DNA from: Nitrospirillum amazonense
GTDB taxonomy: Bacteria; Pseudomonadota; Alphaproteobacteria; Azospirillales; Azospirillaceae
Direction of reading: 5' to 3'
Assembly (NCBI RefSeq): GCF_007828045.1
Contig: NZ_VITN01000009.1
Span: 171,674 to 235,673 of the forward strand
Length of the DNA: 64,000 nt
Part shown: positions 51,082 through 59,090 of the stretch, piece by piece
How the letters are laid out: every line of letters starts with the position of its first letter
Position numbering within the stretch: the first letter of the stretch is position 1
Program-made: the position numbers and the translations under genes
Notes under the pieces: generated by a model
What the model saw: only the letters and a program-made list of their open reading frames with translations
What the model was told of the DNA's origin: nothing
The model's database searches: none

Positions 51082-51834
51082 TTATTCCGATGGCGAACTA
51101 TAGGGCGCAACGGCCGCGTCCTTCAGCGCAATGAGGCGATCGAGAGCGGCTACCTGCTCGTCGCTCAGGTCCGGGAACGACAAGATAATGGCGCCGATAA
51201 TCGCCAGGCCGAAATCAAGGCAGGCGCCCAACCCGCGAATGGTTTCCTTGTGGGTTGCGCCATACAGGCTGGTGTGGTTGACGGCCATCAGGCCGTCGTC
51301 CCGATGGTCGTCCATGGTTACATGGCTGAAAACGCCTTTGACATTGGGATGGGCGCCGAAGTCGATCGATGCTTCATAGGCGGAAACAGCGAGGGCATGA
51401 ATTTGAGGCGCGTGCGCCTCCAATGGTTGGATCGCTTTCTTGAAGGTGAAAGCGCCCAGGCAGGCCTTCCTCTCTGCCTCACCAGCATGCCGGTCCGTCC
51501 AAACACCCTGAAGTTCAGGCGTATGCAGCATCAGCCCGCCATAGGCGGCCGATTCCAGGGCGGTGCGCAGCACCGGGAAAACCGCAGCCGGGTGGCCACT
51601 CAGGGCCATACGCACACCAGCGAGGAACAACTGATAGGCGTTCGTGAACATCAAGGCAGGAAGGGGCGAGACGGGGCATCCTTTCCACAGCTCTTCGCGG
51701 AAATAGGTGTCGTAAACCCGTAGCGCGGTGACCAGCGGATCATTCGACACCAGCAACTCGGCCGCGGTTTCATCGGAAGCCGCCATATAGATGTCGATGC
51801 CACCCCCGCTTAAGACGCGCATGCTATCTGCCAT
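51082..51834 (-). CDS. Hypothetical protein (250 aa), DUF5677-like pattern
   Basis: Helical protein with SPLPALMFTNAYQLFLAGVR and MALSGHPAAVFPVLRTALES, a pattern seen in DUF5677-type proteins (a helical array, often with an 'RTALE' helix). The C-terminus (LSFPDLSDEQVAALDRLIAL) is helical. No catalytic residues are evident. Start chosen at the second ATG (MADSMRVLSGG). Confidence 0.6.
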   Translation of the reverse strand: MADSMRVLSGGGIDIYMAASDETAAELLVSNDPLVTALRVYDTYFREELWKGCPVSPLPALMFTNAYQLFLAGVRMALSGHPAAVFPVLRTALESAAYGGLMLHTPELQGVWTDRHAGEAERKACLGAFTFKKAIQPLEAHAPQIHALAVSAYEASIDFGAHPNVKGVFSHVTMDDHRDDGLMAVNHTSLYGATHKETIRGLGACLDFGLAIIGAIILSFPDLSDEQVAALDRLIALKDAAVAPYSSPSE

Positions 51835-52016
51835 GGTCAACTGGTCCCCGTCGCCCCATCGCCACGAAGCTCCGGTGAATTAATGTCCGGGGATCGGGCT
51901 TAGCAGGTCGAATTATTGTCCGCAAATTTGTGAAGGTTAGGAATTCATATCCCTAGGAATTCCGCCAATCCCAACCAACAATGGGGGCATGTTTTCACCC
52001 GCTTGGAGAGCCCTCT

Positions 52017-52814
52017 ATGACAAACACCACCAAAGCCCGCAGGCCGGGGCGCCCGATGGGGACTGAACGGCCTCCCGAAGATGTTCCCCTGCTCGCCGCC
52101 ATAGCCGATTTCCGGCTTGCGAACAAGGCCGCGACAGTGACGGACGCCATCCGCCACGCCAAGCCCGACGCCGACGATACGGTCATGCACCGTCTTCGCC
52201 GCAAGTTCAAAAAACACGAAGAGAGGCTTATGGCCGAGGCGACATCGCGCGCTGCGCCGAAACGCGCCCGTAGCAGCAACCCTAGGTCAGTGGTGCCGTC
52301 TCATAAGCATGACTCGGAATGGGCGTCCGTCGCAGCAGCTCTGTCTAGGCAAAATTATCTGGAGCCAAGCCTCGCCGAACAAGCACTCCGGGCCGCGACA
52401 TTGGTATCTAATGACGATCGGCAGATGCGGGGATACATAGCGGCAATTACAAGTCAGACTGCCATGCGCGAGGCAGAAAAATCCCTCACCGCAAGTGAAT
52501 GCGCCGCAATGGAGAAAGCGAGAGCAGCCCTGTTGACCAGTTCATTCGGGGCTATAGTCCCATCTACAGTGGAGGATGTCGTAAAGGCTTTCACCGCCGG
52601 CGAGAGGTCCGCAATGGAGAAAGCGAGAGCGGCCCTGTCGATGGACTTAACAAAAGCCACCCAGACGCAGAATGTGTTGGGCATTTTCGGCAGCGGCAGC
52701 GGCAGCGCCGCCGAAGCTATTGCCTATAGCGGCTACAATGCTGCTTGTGACCTCGCATATAGCGGTAGCGACGCTTTCAGGGACATGTACGCACCCCGGA
52801 GCGGCCGCCGCTAG
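52017..52814 (+). CDS. Hypothetical protein with putative N-terminal HTH and internal repeat (265 aa)
   Basis: The N-terminal part (RRPGRPMGTERPPEDVPLLA, LANKAATVTDAIRHAKPDAD, MHRLRRKFKKHEERL) is basic and helix-turn-helix-like. The middle holds an internal duplication around AMEKARAALLTSS and AMEKARAALSMDL, and the C-terminal third is small-residue rich (FGSGSGSAAEAIAYSGYNAA). GGAGAG precedes the ATG. Two direct TAGGAATTC repeats (51938 and 51954) lie in its promoter and could be its binding site. Confidence 0.6.
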   Translation: MTNTTKARRPGRPMGTERPPEDVPLLAAIADFRLANKAATVTDAIRHAKPDADDTVMHRLRRKFKKHEERLMAEATSRAAPKRARSSNPRSVVPSHKHDSEWASVAAALSRQNYLEPSLAEQALRAATLVSNDDRQMRGYIAAITSQTAMREAEKSLTASECAAMEKARAALLTSSFGAIVPSTVEDVVKAFTAGERSAMEKARAALSMDLTKATQTQNVLGIFGSGSGSAAEAIAYSGYNAACDLAYSGSDAFRDMYAPRSGRR

Positions 52815-52984
52815 CCCTCGGGCGGATTGCCGCCGGAGGTCGCCTGACCTCAAGGGGCGGGAATGCCATGCGCGCGGTAATGATGGCGGCCGTATTTACA
52901 AGCGGTAGGGTTTAAACACGAGCGGTGACACCGCTAGTTGTGCGGGCTATAAAGGAAGACCTGTTCCCTTCCAGAGAAACCTCG

Positions 52985-53443
52985 ATGCGAATCGCGCCCC
53001 TCGCTGTAGTTTTCCCGACGCTGCTCATGGCGACGGCTTCGTATGCGGCGCCCTCCGTGCGCGTCAGTTGTACAATAGAGGAAAGTCCTTGGGCGCCAGC
53101 CGTCGAAATTCCGGCGGTGACCGTACCCTATCCCGGCCATGTCCACCTGGTTCAAGGGCGGGAGAATCCCAACGATATGCAAGGTCAGGGCGATTATTCT
53201 GTAGATATCGATGGCGAGTTTTCGCCGTCACCAGACGGGAGAATTGTGTTTAAAGGCAAAGCTATCTGTGTCCAGCAGCCAGGCAATGCCGCCAATGGCA
53301 CACCGTCGCCTACATATAGGCGCGGACAAGTTTGGTTATCCAATGATAATGTATCTTTTACGAAAGAAGAGGTGCGCACAATACCAACTTTCCCGAAATC
53401 GCAATCAGATGGAGTGATTATCCGTTTCGAATATATTCCGTGA
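52985..53443 (+). CDS. Secreted hypothetical protein (152 aa)
   Basis: Signal peptide IAPLAVVFPTLLMATASYAA, then a beta-rich mature part (VRVSCTIEESPWAPAVEIPA, YSVDIDGEFSPSPDGRIVFK) with two Cys. The start is the ATG at 52985; an earlier in-frame start would displace the signal. Eleven bases separate it from the next gene, suggesting an operon. Confidence 0.6.
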   Translation: MRIAPLAVVFPTLLMATASYAAPSVRVSCTIEESPWAPAVEIPAVTVPYPGHVHLVQGRENPNDMQGQGDYSVDIDGEFSPSPDGRIVFKGKAICVQQPGNAANGTPSPTYRRGQVWLSNDNVSFTKEEVRTIPTFPKSQSDGVIIRFEYIP

Positions 53444-53453
53444 AATAAATAAA

Positions 53454-54830
53454 ATGGGAAAATTGACGAAAAGAGCGCATCATTTTTACGTATCAATTGC
53501 CAAATTCGTCTTTTATCACGCCCAGCACGGTATCGTGTCAGTTCGAGATCCTATCGGGCTCGCTGCCGCAGAGCGATATGCACTTTCGCCGTTGATTATG
53601 TACGGGCTTACCGTTGCCGGTTTGCCTATAAGATGGCTAACCTTTTCGCCAATCGACAAGCCGCTACCGTTTAGCCACGTCCTCCAGATGGCTTGGAATA
53701 GGGCGGAAGGTTTACGCGGGCCCCCTGACGCGATATGCGTCAACCGTCACATAGCACAAGCGGCCCCGTCTCTGGCCCCGACTCTGGCGCGGATCGGTGT
53801 TCGGCTGGAGATCGCGGATAACAAGGACAAGTCCCTGTCTGCGTCCCTCCGCTCCGCGCAGGATGCTGCCCGTTGGTTGTTGAGAAGGCCCACGCCCCCC
53901 GGCTCGTCGATTGACGATGCCGTTAGTCATCTTTGCAATGCCGCTCAAGCGGACCACGACTCTGACAATCGACTAAATTTCCAGACGTCGGGAAGCCGAA
54001 ACCTTGCGAGATTAATTGAACAATGGCGGTCGCTGCCAGTGCGATCACCAGATGAAATCGCCTTCGAAGGGGCAAATTGGACCACTGGTCCGTGGCTGTC
54101 GTCTTGGGAATTCCCTCTGCCGCCTCACCAGCCCCGATATTTTCACCAGGGCAGCTTTGACGGCAATACCTGGTTACTGCTTGGAAAAGCCCCAATAAAT
54201 GATGGCGATGAGGAAGACGAGGCGCCTGTTGAGTATGGATATGATAACGCCTCAGAAATCGCCAAGAATCTGGTGGCGTGCTGGCCCAACCAGCCAAAAG
54301 AAATTGCGTCGGCAGCCGGCACAACGCTGCGGCAACTTCAATGGTTTATATCTGGGAGAAGCCCTCTCGATCCATCGATTCGATATAATCTCGAAGATAT
54401 CCTGGGCATAGAGTATGACGAGCAGACGTGCCGCTACATACCCGCTGGGCCTTATGTTCTAATCGCGCAAAAAACAAAGGCTCTTGAATACATCTATACG
54501 GAAATTTCCGATGGCGGAAATGCAAGCCCGTACGAGCTTATCCCTGTGCAAGGTGCGGCTGATCCGAGTTGGAGGTACATTTTAGTTAACGCCTATGACA
54601 AACCGCCAAGTATCATTATGGTCCCTCGCGGTGAGGCTATCGGAGAAGTCCTCCCCAAGTTGATCTTAAATTTTGAGGGGACCAGAAATGTATCACTTCC
54701 CTTCTATCGGGACGTTGTAGCTACTTGTGCGCGAGCCTGCCGAACGCCCGAGGCAAATGCGCAAGAGATGGACGCATTTGCGAGCCGATATGAAGAACAG
54801 TGGGCCAATTGCATGTGGTTACCGGAATAA
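53454..54830 (+). CDS. Hypothetical protein of the element (458 aa)
   Basis: No domain is recognised in the first ~250 residues (YHAQHGIVSVRDPIGLAAAE, WRSLPVRSPDEIAFEGANWT). At ~285-330 an HTH-like unit appears (NQPKEIASAAGTTLRQLQWF, SIRYNLEDILGIEYDEQT), followed by a soluble domain (PYVLIAQKTKALEYIYTEIS). Less GC-biased codons than the backbone. It may be a DNA- or RNA-binding protein, possibly a regulator or defence component; nothing firmer can be said. Confidence 0.6.
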   Translation: MGKLTKRAHHFYVSIAKFVFYHAQHGIVSVRDPIGLAAAERYALSPLIMYGLTVAGLPIRWLTFSPIDKPLPFSHVLQMAWNRAEGLRGPPDAICVNRHIAQAAPSLAPTLARIGVRLEIADNKDKSLSASLRSAQDAARWLLRRPTPPGSSIDDAVSHLCNAAQADHDSDNRLNFQTSGSRNLARLIEQWRSLPVRSPDEIAFEGANWTTGPWLSSWEFPLPPHQPRYFHQGSFDGNTWLLLGKAPINDGDEEDEAPVEYGYDNASEIAKNLVACWPNQPKEIASAAGTTLRQLQWFISGRSPLDPSIRYNLEDILGIEYDEQTCRYIPAGPYVLIAQKTKALEYIYTEISDGGNASPYELIPVQGAADPSWRYILVNAYDKPPSIIMVPRGEAIGEVLPKLILNFEGTRNVSLPFYRDVVATCARACRTPEANAQEMDAFASRYEEQWANCMWLPE

Positions 54831-54900
54831 CTACTTGTAAGCTGGCATCTGGTTGACCTCCTCTGTCATCATGATAGTCGTCGGTTCGTTCTCCCCGCAG

Positions 54901-55434
54901 TCAAGCTGGGGCTACCGGTCCCACCCAGAACCAGTAGACGGTGGGAGTGCATCCGGGTCCGCGGTGCTGGGTCTTACCCCGGCGCTGGACAATTCCATTA
55001 CGCGCGGCCTCAGAGAGGATGCCGTGGACATTTCGGAGGGTCCGGCCCCTGCGCTCGGGTGCAAGGTTCAATGCGCCCCGCTCCCGCAGTAGCGTCTCCA
55101 GGATTTCAACCGTGGTGAGCCGGCAGCGGCTTTCCTGAAGCACCCGAAGTACATCAGCCCTCGCCTCGCCGGGCGTCAGAATCTCGTGGCCAGGAACAAA
55201 GGTCCGGCGAGGGTGTAACACGGCACGATCGGTGCCCGGAGCGATGATTTGGAGGGCGCGCTCAACCGACTCGATTTCCGCCTCCTTTTGGCGGACGATC
55301 AGGATCGCAGCTTCGAGGTCGCGTAGCAGCTTCTGGTGGAGGGCGGCCAGAACGTCGACCTGAGGCATGGGCGGCTCGGCGCCATCGGCCGGTGGGGAAA
55401 ATTCAGGAAGAGCGACTGTCGCACCATCGACCAT
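54901..55434 (-). CDS. Small coiled-coil/winged-helix protein, right end of element
   Basis: A 177-residue protein. A Pro-rich start is followed by a coiled coil (LAALHQKLLRDLEAAILIVR, QKEAEIESVERALQII) and a C-terminal winged helix (VLRVLQESRCRLTTVEILET, LRNVHGILSEAARNGIVQRR, TVYWFWVG). It has the same plan as the protein at the left end and points inward from the right terminal repeat. The two thus bracket the element, so they may bind the ends or mark boundaries. Confidence 0.65.
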   Translation of the reverse strand: MVDGATVALPEFSPPADGAEPPMPQVDVLAALHQKLLRDLEAAILIVRQKEAEIESVERALQIIAPGTDRAVLHPRRTFVPGHEILTPGEARADVLRVLQESRCRLTTVEILETLLRERGALNLAPERRGRTLRNVHGILSEAARNGIVQRRGKTQHRGPGCTPTVYWFWVGPVAPA

Positions 55435-55594
55435 GGCCAAAGAAATCCCCCCGCAGCGCTCCGGTTTGTCCAGGTGGGCCCACAGGTACCTCCCACGCCT
55501 GACGCTGCGTCGGCTTGTGGGGAGCCCGCCGCGCCAGGCGTGGGGCCCTCCTGTGGACTACCTGGGCAAACCTACCTCAGGGGGTCAGAAAAAG

Positions 55595-55620
55595 TTGGGT
55601 GCGTTTGCGCCACCATACCG
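55595..55620. repeat. Right terminal inverted repeat
   Basis: TTGGGTGCGTTTGCGCCACC followed by ATACCG is the inverted counterpart of the left end (23 of 26 bases). It is followed at once by GGAGACGG (55621-55628), the second copy of the target duplication, and then by comM sequence. Confidence 0.85.
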
Positions 55621-55677
55621 GGAGACGGCGAAGCGCGCGCTGGAGGTCGCGGCCAGTGGCGCGCACAACCTGCTTAT
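55621..55677 (+). pseudogene. comM: comM internal fragment between two insertions
   Basis: ETAKRALEVAASGAHNLL is the stretch of ComM just before its Walker A motif (intact proteins continue MxGPPGxGKS). It continues the 5' fragment lost at 37904. Near 55677 the match stops and the frame ends in IFETY and a stop. So comM was broken a second time about 50 bp downstream of the first insertion. The rest of comM is not in the window. Confidence 0.9.
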
Positions 55678-55762
55678 ATTTGAGACCTATTAGACCCTCA
55701 TTGAGATAGCGGCAGGATTGAAGCTCCTGCCAGGCTTGGCCCCCATGGCGTTTGCCGGCTAA

Positions 55763-56155
55763 TTAACCTTCGTCGTGGCTCTCAATCTGTTGCTTGATGA
55801 TCATTTCATTATTTGATTCGACTAATGCATCCAACGAGCGGAACATGTTGTCTGGAGTCCGTTCAGGTTCGATACAAACTCGGATGATGTCTTTTCCGGG
55901 TAGCATGTGCGCGGTGAAGCCGGGGCGACTCAGCGCTTCGACGTACTGCGTCATGACCACCTTGCGGACGTCACTACGGCCAGTTTTATCGCGAATTTCG
56001 TCCTTGGAGATGTCCACGCATGGCGTCACTAAATCTTCCTCGAAATGACCGAAGTGAGCGGTACCCTCTTCCTCTGCACGGTTGATTTCGTACCGCTGGA
56101 CAAGGGCCTCGATAATGCGCGCCTGCAAGGCACTGTCTTTTTCGTCGTATGTCAT
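55763..56155 (-). CDS. Hypothetical protein (130 aa)
   Basis: Begins MTYDEKDSALQARIIEALVQ with GGGGGA before the ATG. It is acidic and mostly helical (DISKDEIRDKTGRSDVRKVV), ending EMIIKQQIESHDEG. The middle part has a winged-helix-like pattern. It is the gene nearest the second comM break, on the same strand as the recombinase behind it. Function unknown. Confidence 0.6.
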   Translation of the reverse strand: MTYDEKDSALQARIIEALVQRYEINRAEEEGTAHFGHFEEDLVTPCVDISKDEIRDKTGRSDVRKVVMTQYVEALSRPGFTAHMLPGKDIIRVCIEPERTPDNMFRSLDALVESNNEMIIKQQIESHDEG

Positions 56156-56291
56156 TTTTTCCCCCGGTGTTTCTGATGGTTCATCTTGAAACACCATTCA
56201 ACGGACGCAATAGGGAAAATTCTCGTTAATTATCAGTATGTTAGACTTTCAGAGTTTCAATCATTCCGGCGGGGGCTATTTTGTGCGCCTC

Positions 56292-56903
56292 CTATGGCGT
56301 TACTCCCGCAAGCACATTTTGGCAAATCCGCTTTAAGCGGAGCGGGTTGTCGTCCACGTATCGCGCGGTCATGGACACGGACGCATGGCCCATTAGGCTC
56401 GATACCGCCTTGATGTCCACCCCCTGCTCGATCAGCGAGGTGGCGAATGTTCGCCTGCCCGAATGGCTTGATGCCTGATCCAGCCCGGCCCGGCGGTACA
56501 TCCTCTTGAAAAGCATCTGCATGGTGTTGGGCGTGAACGCGCCGCCCTTTCGCGACTTGAACAACGGGGCCAATGGAAGGGCGACGATGGCCTCCGCCTG
56601 CCGCCGCTCGTCGAGATAGACGGTGAGGGCTTTCCGCACGTCCTTGTTGGCCAGGTAGACCAGCCGTTGCTTTCGACCTTTGGTTGTCGCTCGCGTCAGC
56701 AGCACCTCGTCCTTGATCGCGCCATCAGGGGTCAATACGTCCCGTACCAATAGCTGGCTAAGCTCTTTCGCCCGCAGCCCGAGGGCGACGGAGAAATAGA
56801 GCAGCGCGACGTTACGATGGGGTTGATCGTGTGTCCTCGCGACCGCCACGACCTGGCGGAACTGGCTTTCCGTCAGAACAGGCGCTTTTTTCTCCCGGAC
56901 CAT
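56292..56903 (-). CDS. Tyrosine recombinase/integrase (catalytic domain)
   Basis: A 203-residue XerC/D-like integrase. All catalytic residues are present: Arg in ALGLRAKELSQL, Lys in TTKGRKQRLVYL, HxxR in SSHSGRRTFATS, His in LMGHASVSMTARY and the nucleophile Tyr in ARYVDDNP. The usual N-terminal core-binding domain is reduced to ~45 residues (MVREKKAPVLTESQFRQVVA), shorter than in Xer proteins. Its location near the second comM break makes it the best candidate for the integration event there. Confidence 0.92.
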   Translation of the reverse strand: MVREKKAPVLTESQFRQVVAVARTHDQPHRNVALLYFSVALGLRAKELSQLLVRDVLTPDGAIKDEVLLTRATTKGRKQRLVYLANKDVRKALTVYLDERRQAEAIVALPLAPLFKSRKGGAFTPNTMQMLFKRMYRRAGLDQASSHSGRRTFATSLIEQGVDIKAVSSLMGHASVSMTARYVDDNPLRLKRICQNVLAGVTP

Positions 56904-57127
56904 AGAAGCTCCAATGTGTTAGAAGTTCTACAGAGATAATTTGTTAAATAATGATTGTACATAGTGTTTTTGGTGTAGCTCTAGGCTATTGATATCTAAC
57001 AGCTTTCTCCGCAAAGTTTACCTTTTGCATTTAGTAAACATGACTTGCCTTGCTCACCTCAAAGGTTATTTTTTGAGGGACTAATTCTCCATATAGTGGT
57101 TCAAATTGGCTTTGGCAGGAAAAATTC

Positions 57128-57589
57128 ATGCAGGACAATCGGTATCGCGTCTGCCCGGCCTGTCGGGTGCAGCTTCCTGACGATCATAGGGGGACTTATT
57201 GTGTTCATTGTGGCCATCAAACTTCTAAATCTGCCCAGTTCCATGCACATGGAACTAGCGCGATGAGCGCTCAGGAAAATCTGGTTAAAAATTACAACAG
57301 TCACATCACAGCTCGCATTGTCGCGCCCTATGCCGCTTCCGTACTGTTTGCATCCATAGCGGCTTCACTCATCATATTTGCACCACAATCACGTGAAACT
57401 GCGGCTAATTTCTCAGCGGCAGCTCTACTTGTCGTGGCGTTAGGAATTGCCGGATTTACACGATTCCGGGCTAAAGCTCCGGGGATTGAGCTTAGTGGAG
57501 AACGGACTGCTGCTGCGGACGGAACGCTCGCACCGGCAAATGTCGCACAGAGCGAGGGCGCTAAACCGAATGGAGATCAACCACTTTAA
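57128..57589 (+). CDS. Zinc-ribbon membrane protein (153 aa)
   Basis: The N-terminus has two Cys pairs (RVCPACRVQLPDDHRG and TYCVHCGHQ), a zinc ribbon. Two hydrophobic helices follow (APYAASVLFASIAASLIIFA, AAALLVVALGIAGFTRF). The C-terminal tail is Ala/Gly-rich. The ATG is used as start. Probably an inner-membrane protein with a cytoplasmic zinc ribbon; unknown role. Confidence 0.6.
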   Translation: MQDNRYRVCPACRVQLPDDHRGTYCVHCGHQTSKSAQFHAHGTSAMSAQENLVKNYNSHITARIVAPYAASVLFASIAASLIIFAPQSRETAANFSAAALLVVALGIAGFTRFRAKAPGIELSGERTAAADGTLAPANVAQSEGAKPNGDQPL

Positions 57590-57795
57590 GTCGCAGCGCT
57601 ACCTACACCAGTATTCTTGGACCTCTATTGGCCGCGTCCAACAAGCGCGCCCGCTGCATCGTAGCCGACCCCGTGCGAATCGAAACAAGCCTGCTTTCAT
57701 CGATGGTCATGCTGTGGCACTTTGGCTTTGCGCGCCTGCCGAAAGCGGGGGCGCAGCGGTTGACGCCGCGATGTTTCCTGGACAAGGGGCAAGCC

Positions 57796-58326
57796 ATGGT
57801 TAATTCGGTCTATTCACACCTTTTCTCGTGCCTGCATGATGAGCTCGCACCGGTTGGCCAGCTAGGACGTGGCGCACATCATTCGGTCTTCCGCTCTGTT
57901 CAATGGCGGAATATCAGCGGTGATCTGCTTGACCAGGGGCGCGTACATGACTTTGCCGTCATCTGGGACGAGGATCACGACACTCGCATAATCCGCGTAA
58001 TTGAACGTCTGCATCTTGCCGGCATGCTTTGGCCGATCATTTTTATCGGTGAGCGCAAGGGTGGTGTGACGATTCTGTTCGCCCAAATGGCTGGCCGTTT
58101 AGAGGATTCAAAAGAAAACCTGATCAATCATATTTGTGAGATCGCAAAGGATGGAGGCGACGACAGCTGGACAGTCCAGGTCGGCTGGTTTCACCGAGTT
58201 ACGGTCCCTGGAGAGGGCCCGCACTATACGGGCTGGGGCATCATCAACGATGAGGACTGGCGTGTTGTCGCCTACCTTCAAGGCATTGACGCGCTTTGGG
58301 AACTCGGAGAGAAGCTCACCGCTTAA
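57796..58326 (+). CDS. Hypothetical protein (176 aa)
   Basis: Begins MVNSVYSHLFSCLHDELAPV with AAGGGG before the ATG. It shows a beta-rich pattern (HHSVFRSVQWRNISGDLLDQ, FAVIWDEDHDTRIIRVIERL, WTVQVGWFHRVTVPGEGPHY). An extension of the frame upstream to 57628 is possible but has no RBS. No domain recognised. It is followed 77 bp on by the ParB-like gene. Confidence 0.6.
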   Translation: MVNSVYSHLFSCLHDELAPVGQLGRGAHHSVFRSVQWRNISGDLLDQGRVHDFAVIWDEDHDTRIIRVIERLHLAGMLWPIIFIGERKGGVTILFAQMAGRLEDSKENLINHICEIAKDGGDDSWTVQVGWFHRVTVPGEGPHYTGWGIINDEDWRVVAYLQGIDALWELGEKLTA

Positions 58327-58403
58327 CCTTTCTGTCTCATGCGCCCTTCTATGAAGCTGGCAGCGTGAGCGCCTTGACCCGTCGAGCATGATTGGCTGAT
58401 TAG

Positions 58404-58856
58404 ATGATACGATACTCCGTACCCATCAATTCCCTGAAAGAGGTCGTCAACCCACTCGATGGCGTTATTTGGAAGATTGCTCCCATTGATCCCAATGAGG
58501 TTCGAGCCGCTGCGAATGCTGGCGGCGGAATTGATGATTCTTGGCAGGACGCTAACGCACGGCTGCCCCTCCACCTGCACAGAACCTTTCACATCAGGAG
58601 GCTGGCCCGGTTATTGAGCGTACTGCCCAATGCCCACGACGAGCACCCAATAACGCTCTGCGTCGGGAGTGATACAACCTGGTTTTATGACGGCAATCAT
58701 CGAGCCGCCGCCGCGATCATACGTGGTGACCTCTTGATCGAACTGTTGATTGCCCATGGGGATGATGTGGAGCTTGAAAAGCTTTTTCCTGGCATAAAGC
58801 GGGTCAATCAGCCCTTACTCGGGGCCGAACCTAGCAACTCATCATCCGCAGAGTAG
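58404..58856 (+). CDS. ParB/sulfiredoxin-like domain protein (150 aa)
   Basis: The segment TTWFYDGNHRAAAAIIRGDL is the signature of ParB-N/sulfiredoxin folds (DGxHR plus AA helix), which bind nucleotides such as CTP in ParB or phosphate groups in sulfiredoxin. The rest (NSLKEVVNPLDGVIWKIAPI, PNEVRAAANAGGGIDDSWQD) fits the substrate-binding side. The C-terminal HTH of true ParB is absent, so this is a stand-alone domain, not a partition protein. Confidence 0.65.
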   Translation: MIRYSVPINSLKEVVNPLDGVIWKIAPIDPNEVRAAANAGGGIDDSWQDANARLPLHLHRTFHIRRLARLLSVLPNAHDEHPITLCVGSDTTWFYDGNHRAAAAIIRGDLLIELLIAHGDDVELEKLFPGIKRVNQPLLGAEPSNSSSAE

Positions 58857-58895
58857 GCACTTATTTGCCAGTTCGCCGCGGATATGCTATAAAAA

Positions 58896-58972
58896 TGGTG
58901 CCCACGGTCGGATTCGGACCGACATCCCCCCAGTTAGCAGCCGGGCGCTCTGTCCAGTTAAGCTACGTGGGC
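58896..58972 (-). tRNA. Class I tRNA with anticodon GCU (identity uncertain; nominally Ser)
   Basis: A full cloverleaf folds on the minus strand. The acceptor is GCCCACG with CGTGGGC, then A73 and an encoded CCA. The D stem is GCTT with GAGC, the anticodon arm CCCGG-CTGCTAA-CTGGG (anticodon GCT, 58936-58938 on the plus strand) and the T arm GTCGG-TCCGAAT-CCGAC. The variable loop is only five bases (GGGAT), whereas real tRNA-Ser has a long variable arm that seryl-tRNA synthetase needs. The T loop also has C where U55 is normal. The anticodon loop resembles tRNA-Asn with one base changed. What it is charged with cannot be told. Confidence 0.85.
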
Positions 58973-59090
58973 ACTGTGGTGTGTGTATGCGGGTTTGGGA
59001 GTGTCAACCTACAAAGGTACAACACTCCCTCTGCCGCTTAAGCCATCATAATAACATGTACCACCTGCCTTTCTTTCACGTCTGTCAGGG

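Larger units (their letters stand above)
37905..55620. mobile_element. 17.7-kb transposon-like element inserted in comM, with IS1595-type transposase
   Basis: The element is bounded by 26-bp imperfect inverted repeats (37905-37930 and 55595-55620; shared core ATGGTGGCGCAAA and CACCCAA). It is flanked by an 8-bp duplication GGAGACGG (37897 and 55621) that belongs to comM. IS1595-family transposases are known to make 8-bp duplications and some of these elements carry passenger genes. The single IS1595-type transposase inside (39476-40459) is therefore the best candidate for its mover. At 17.7 kb it would be very large for that family. The cargo is listed below: small winged-helix proteins, DUF3800, exonuclease, secreted proteins, MucR homologue. 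Alternatively the transposase is a nested IS and the element moved by a factor in trans. Confidence 0.8.
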
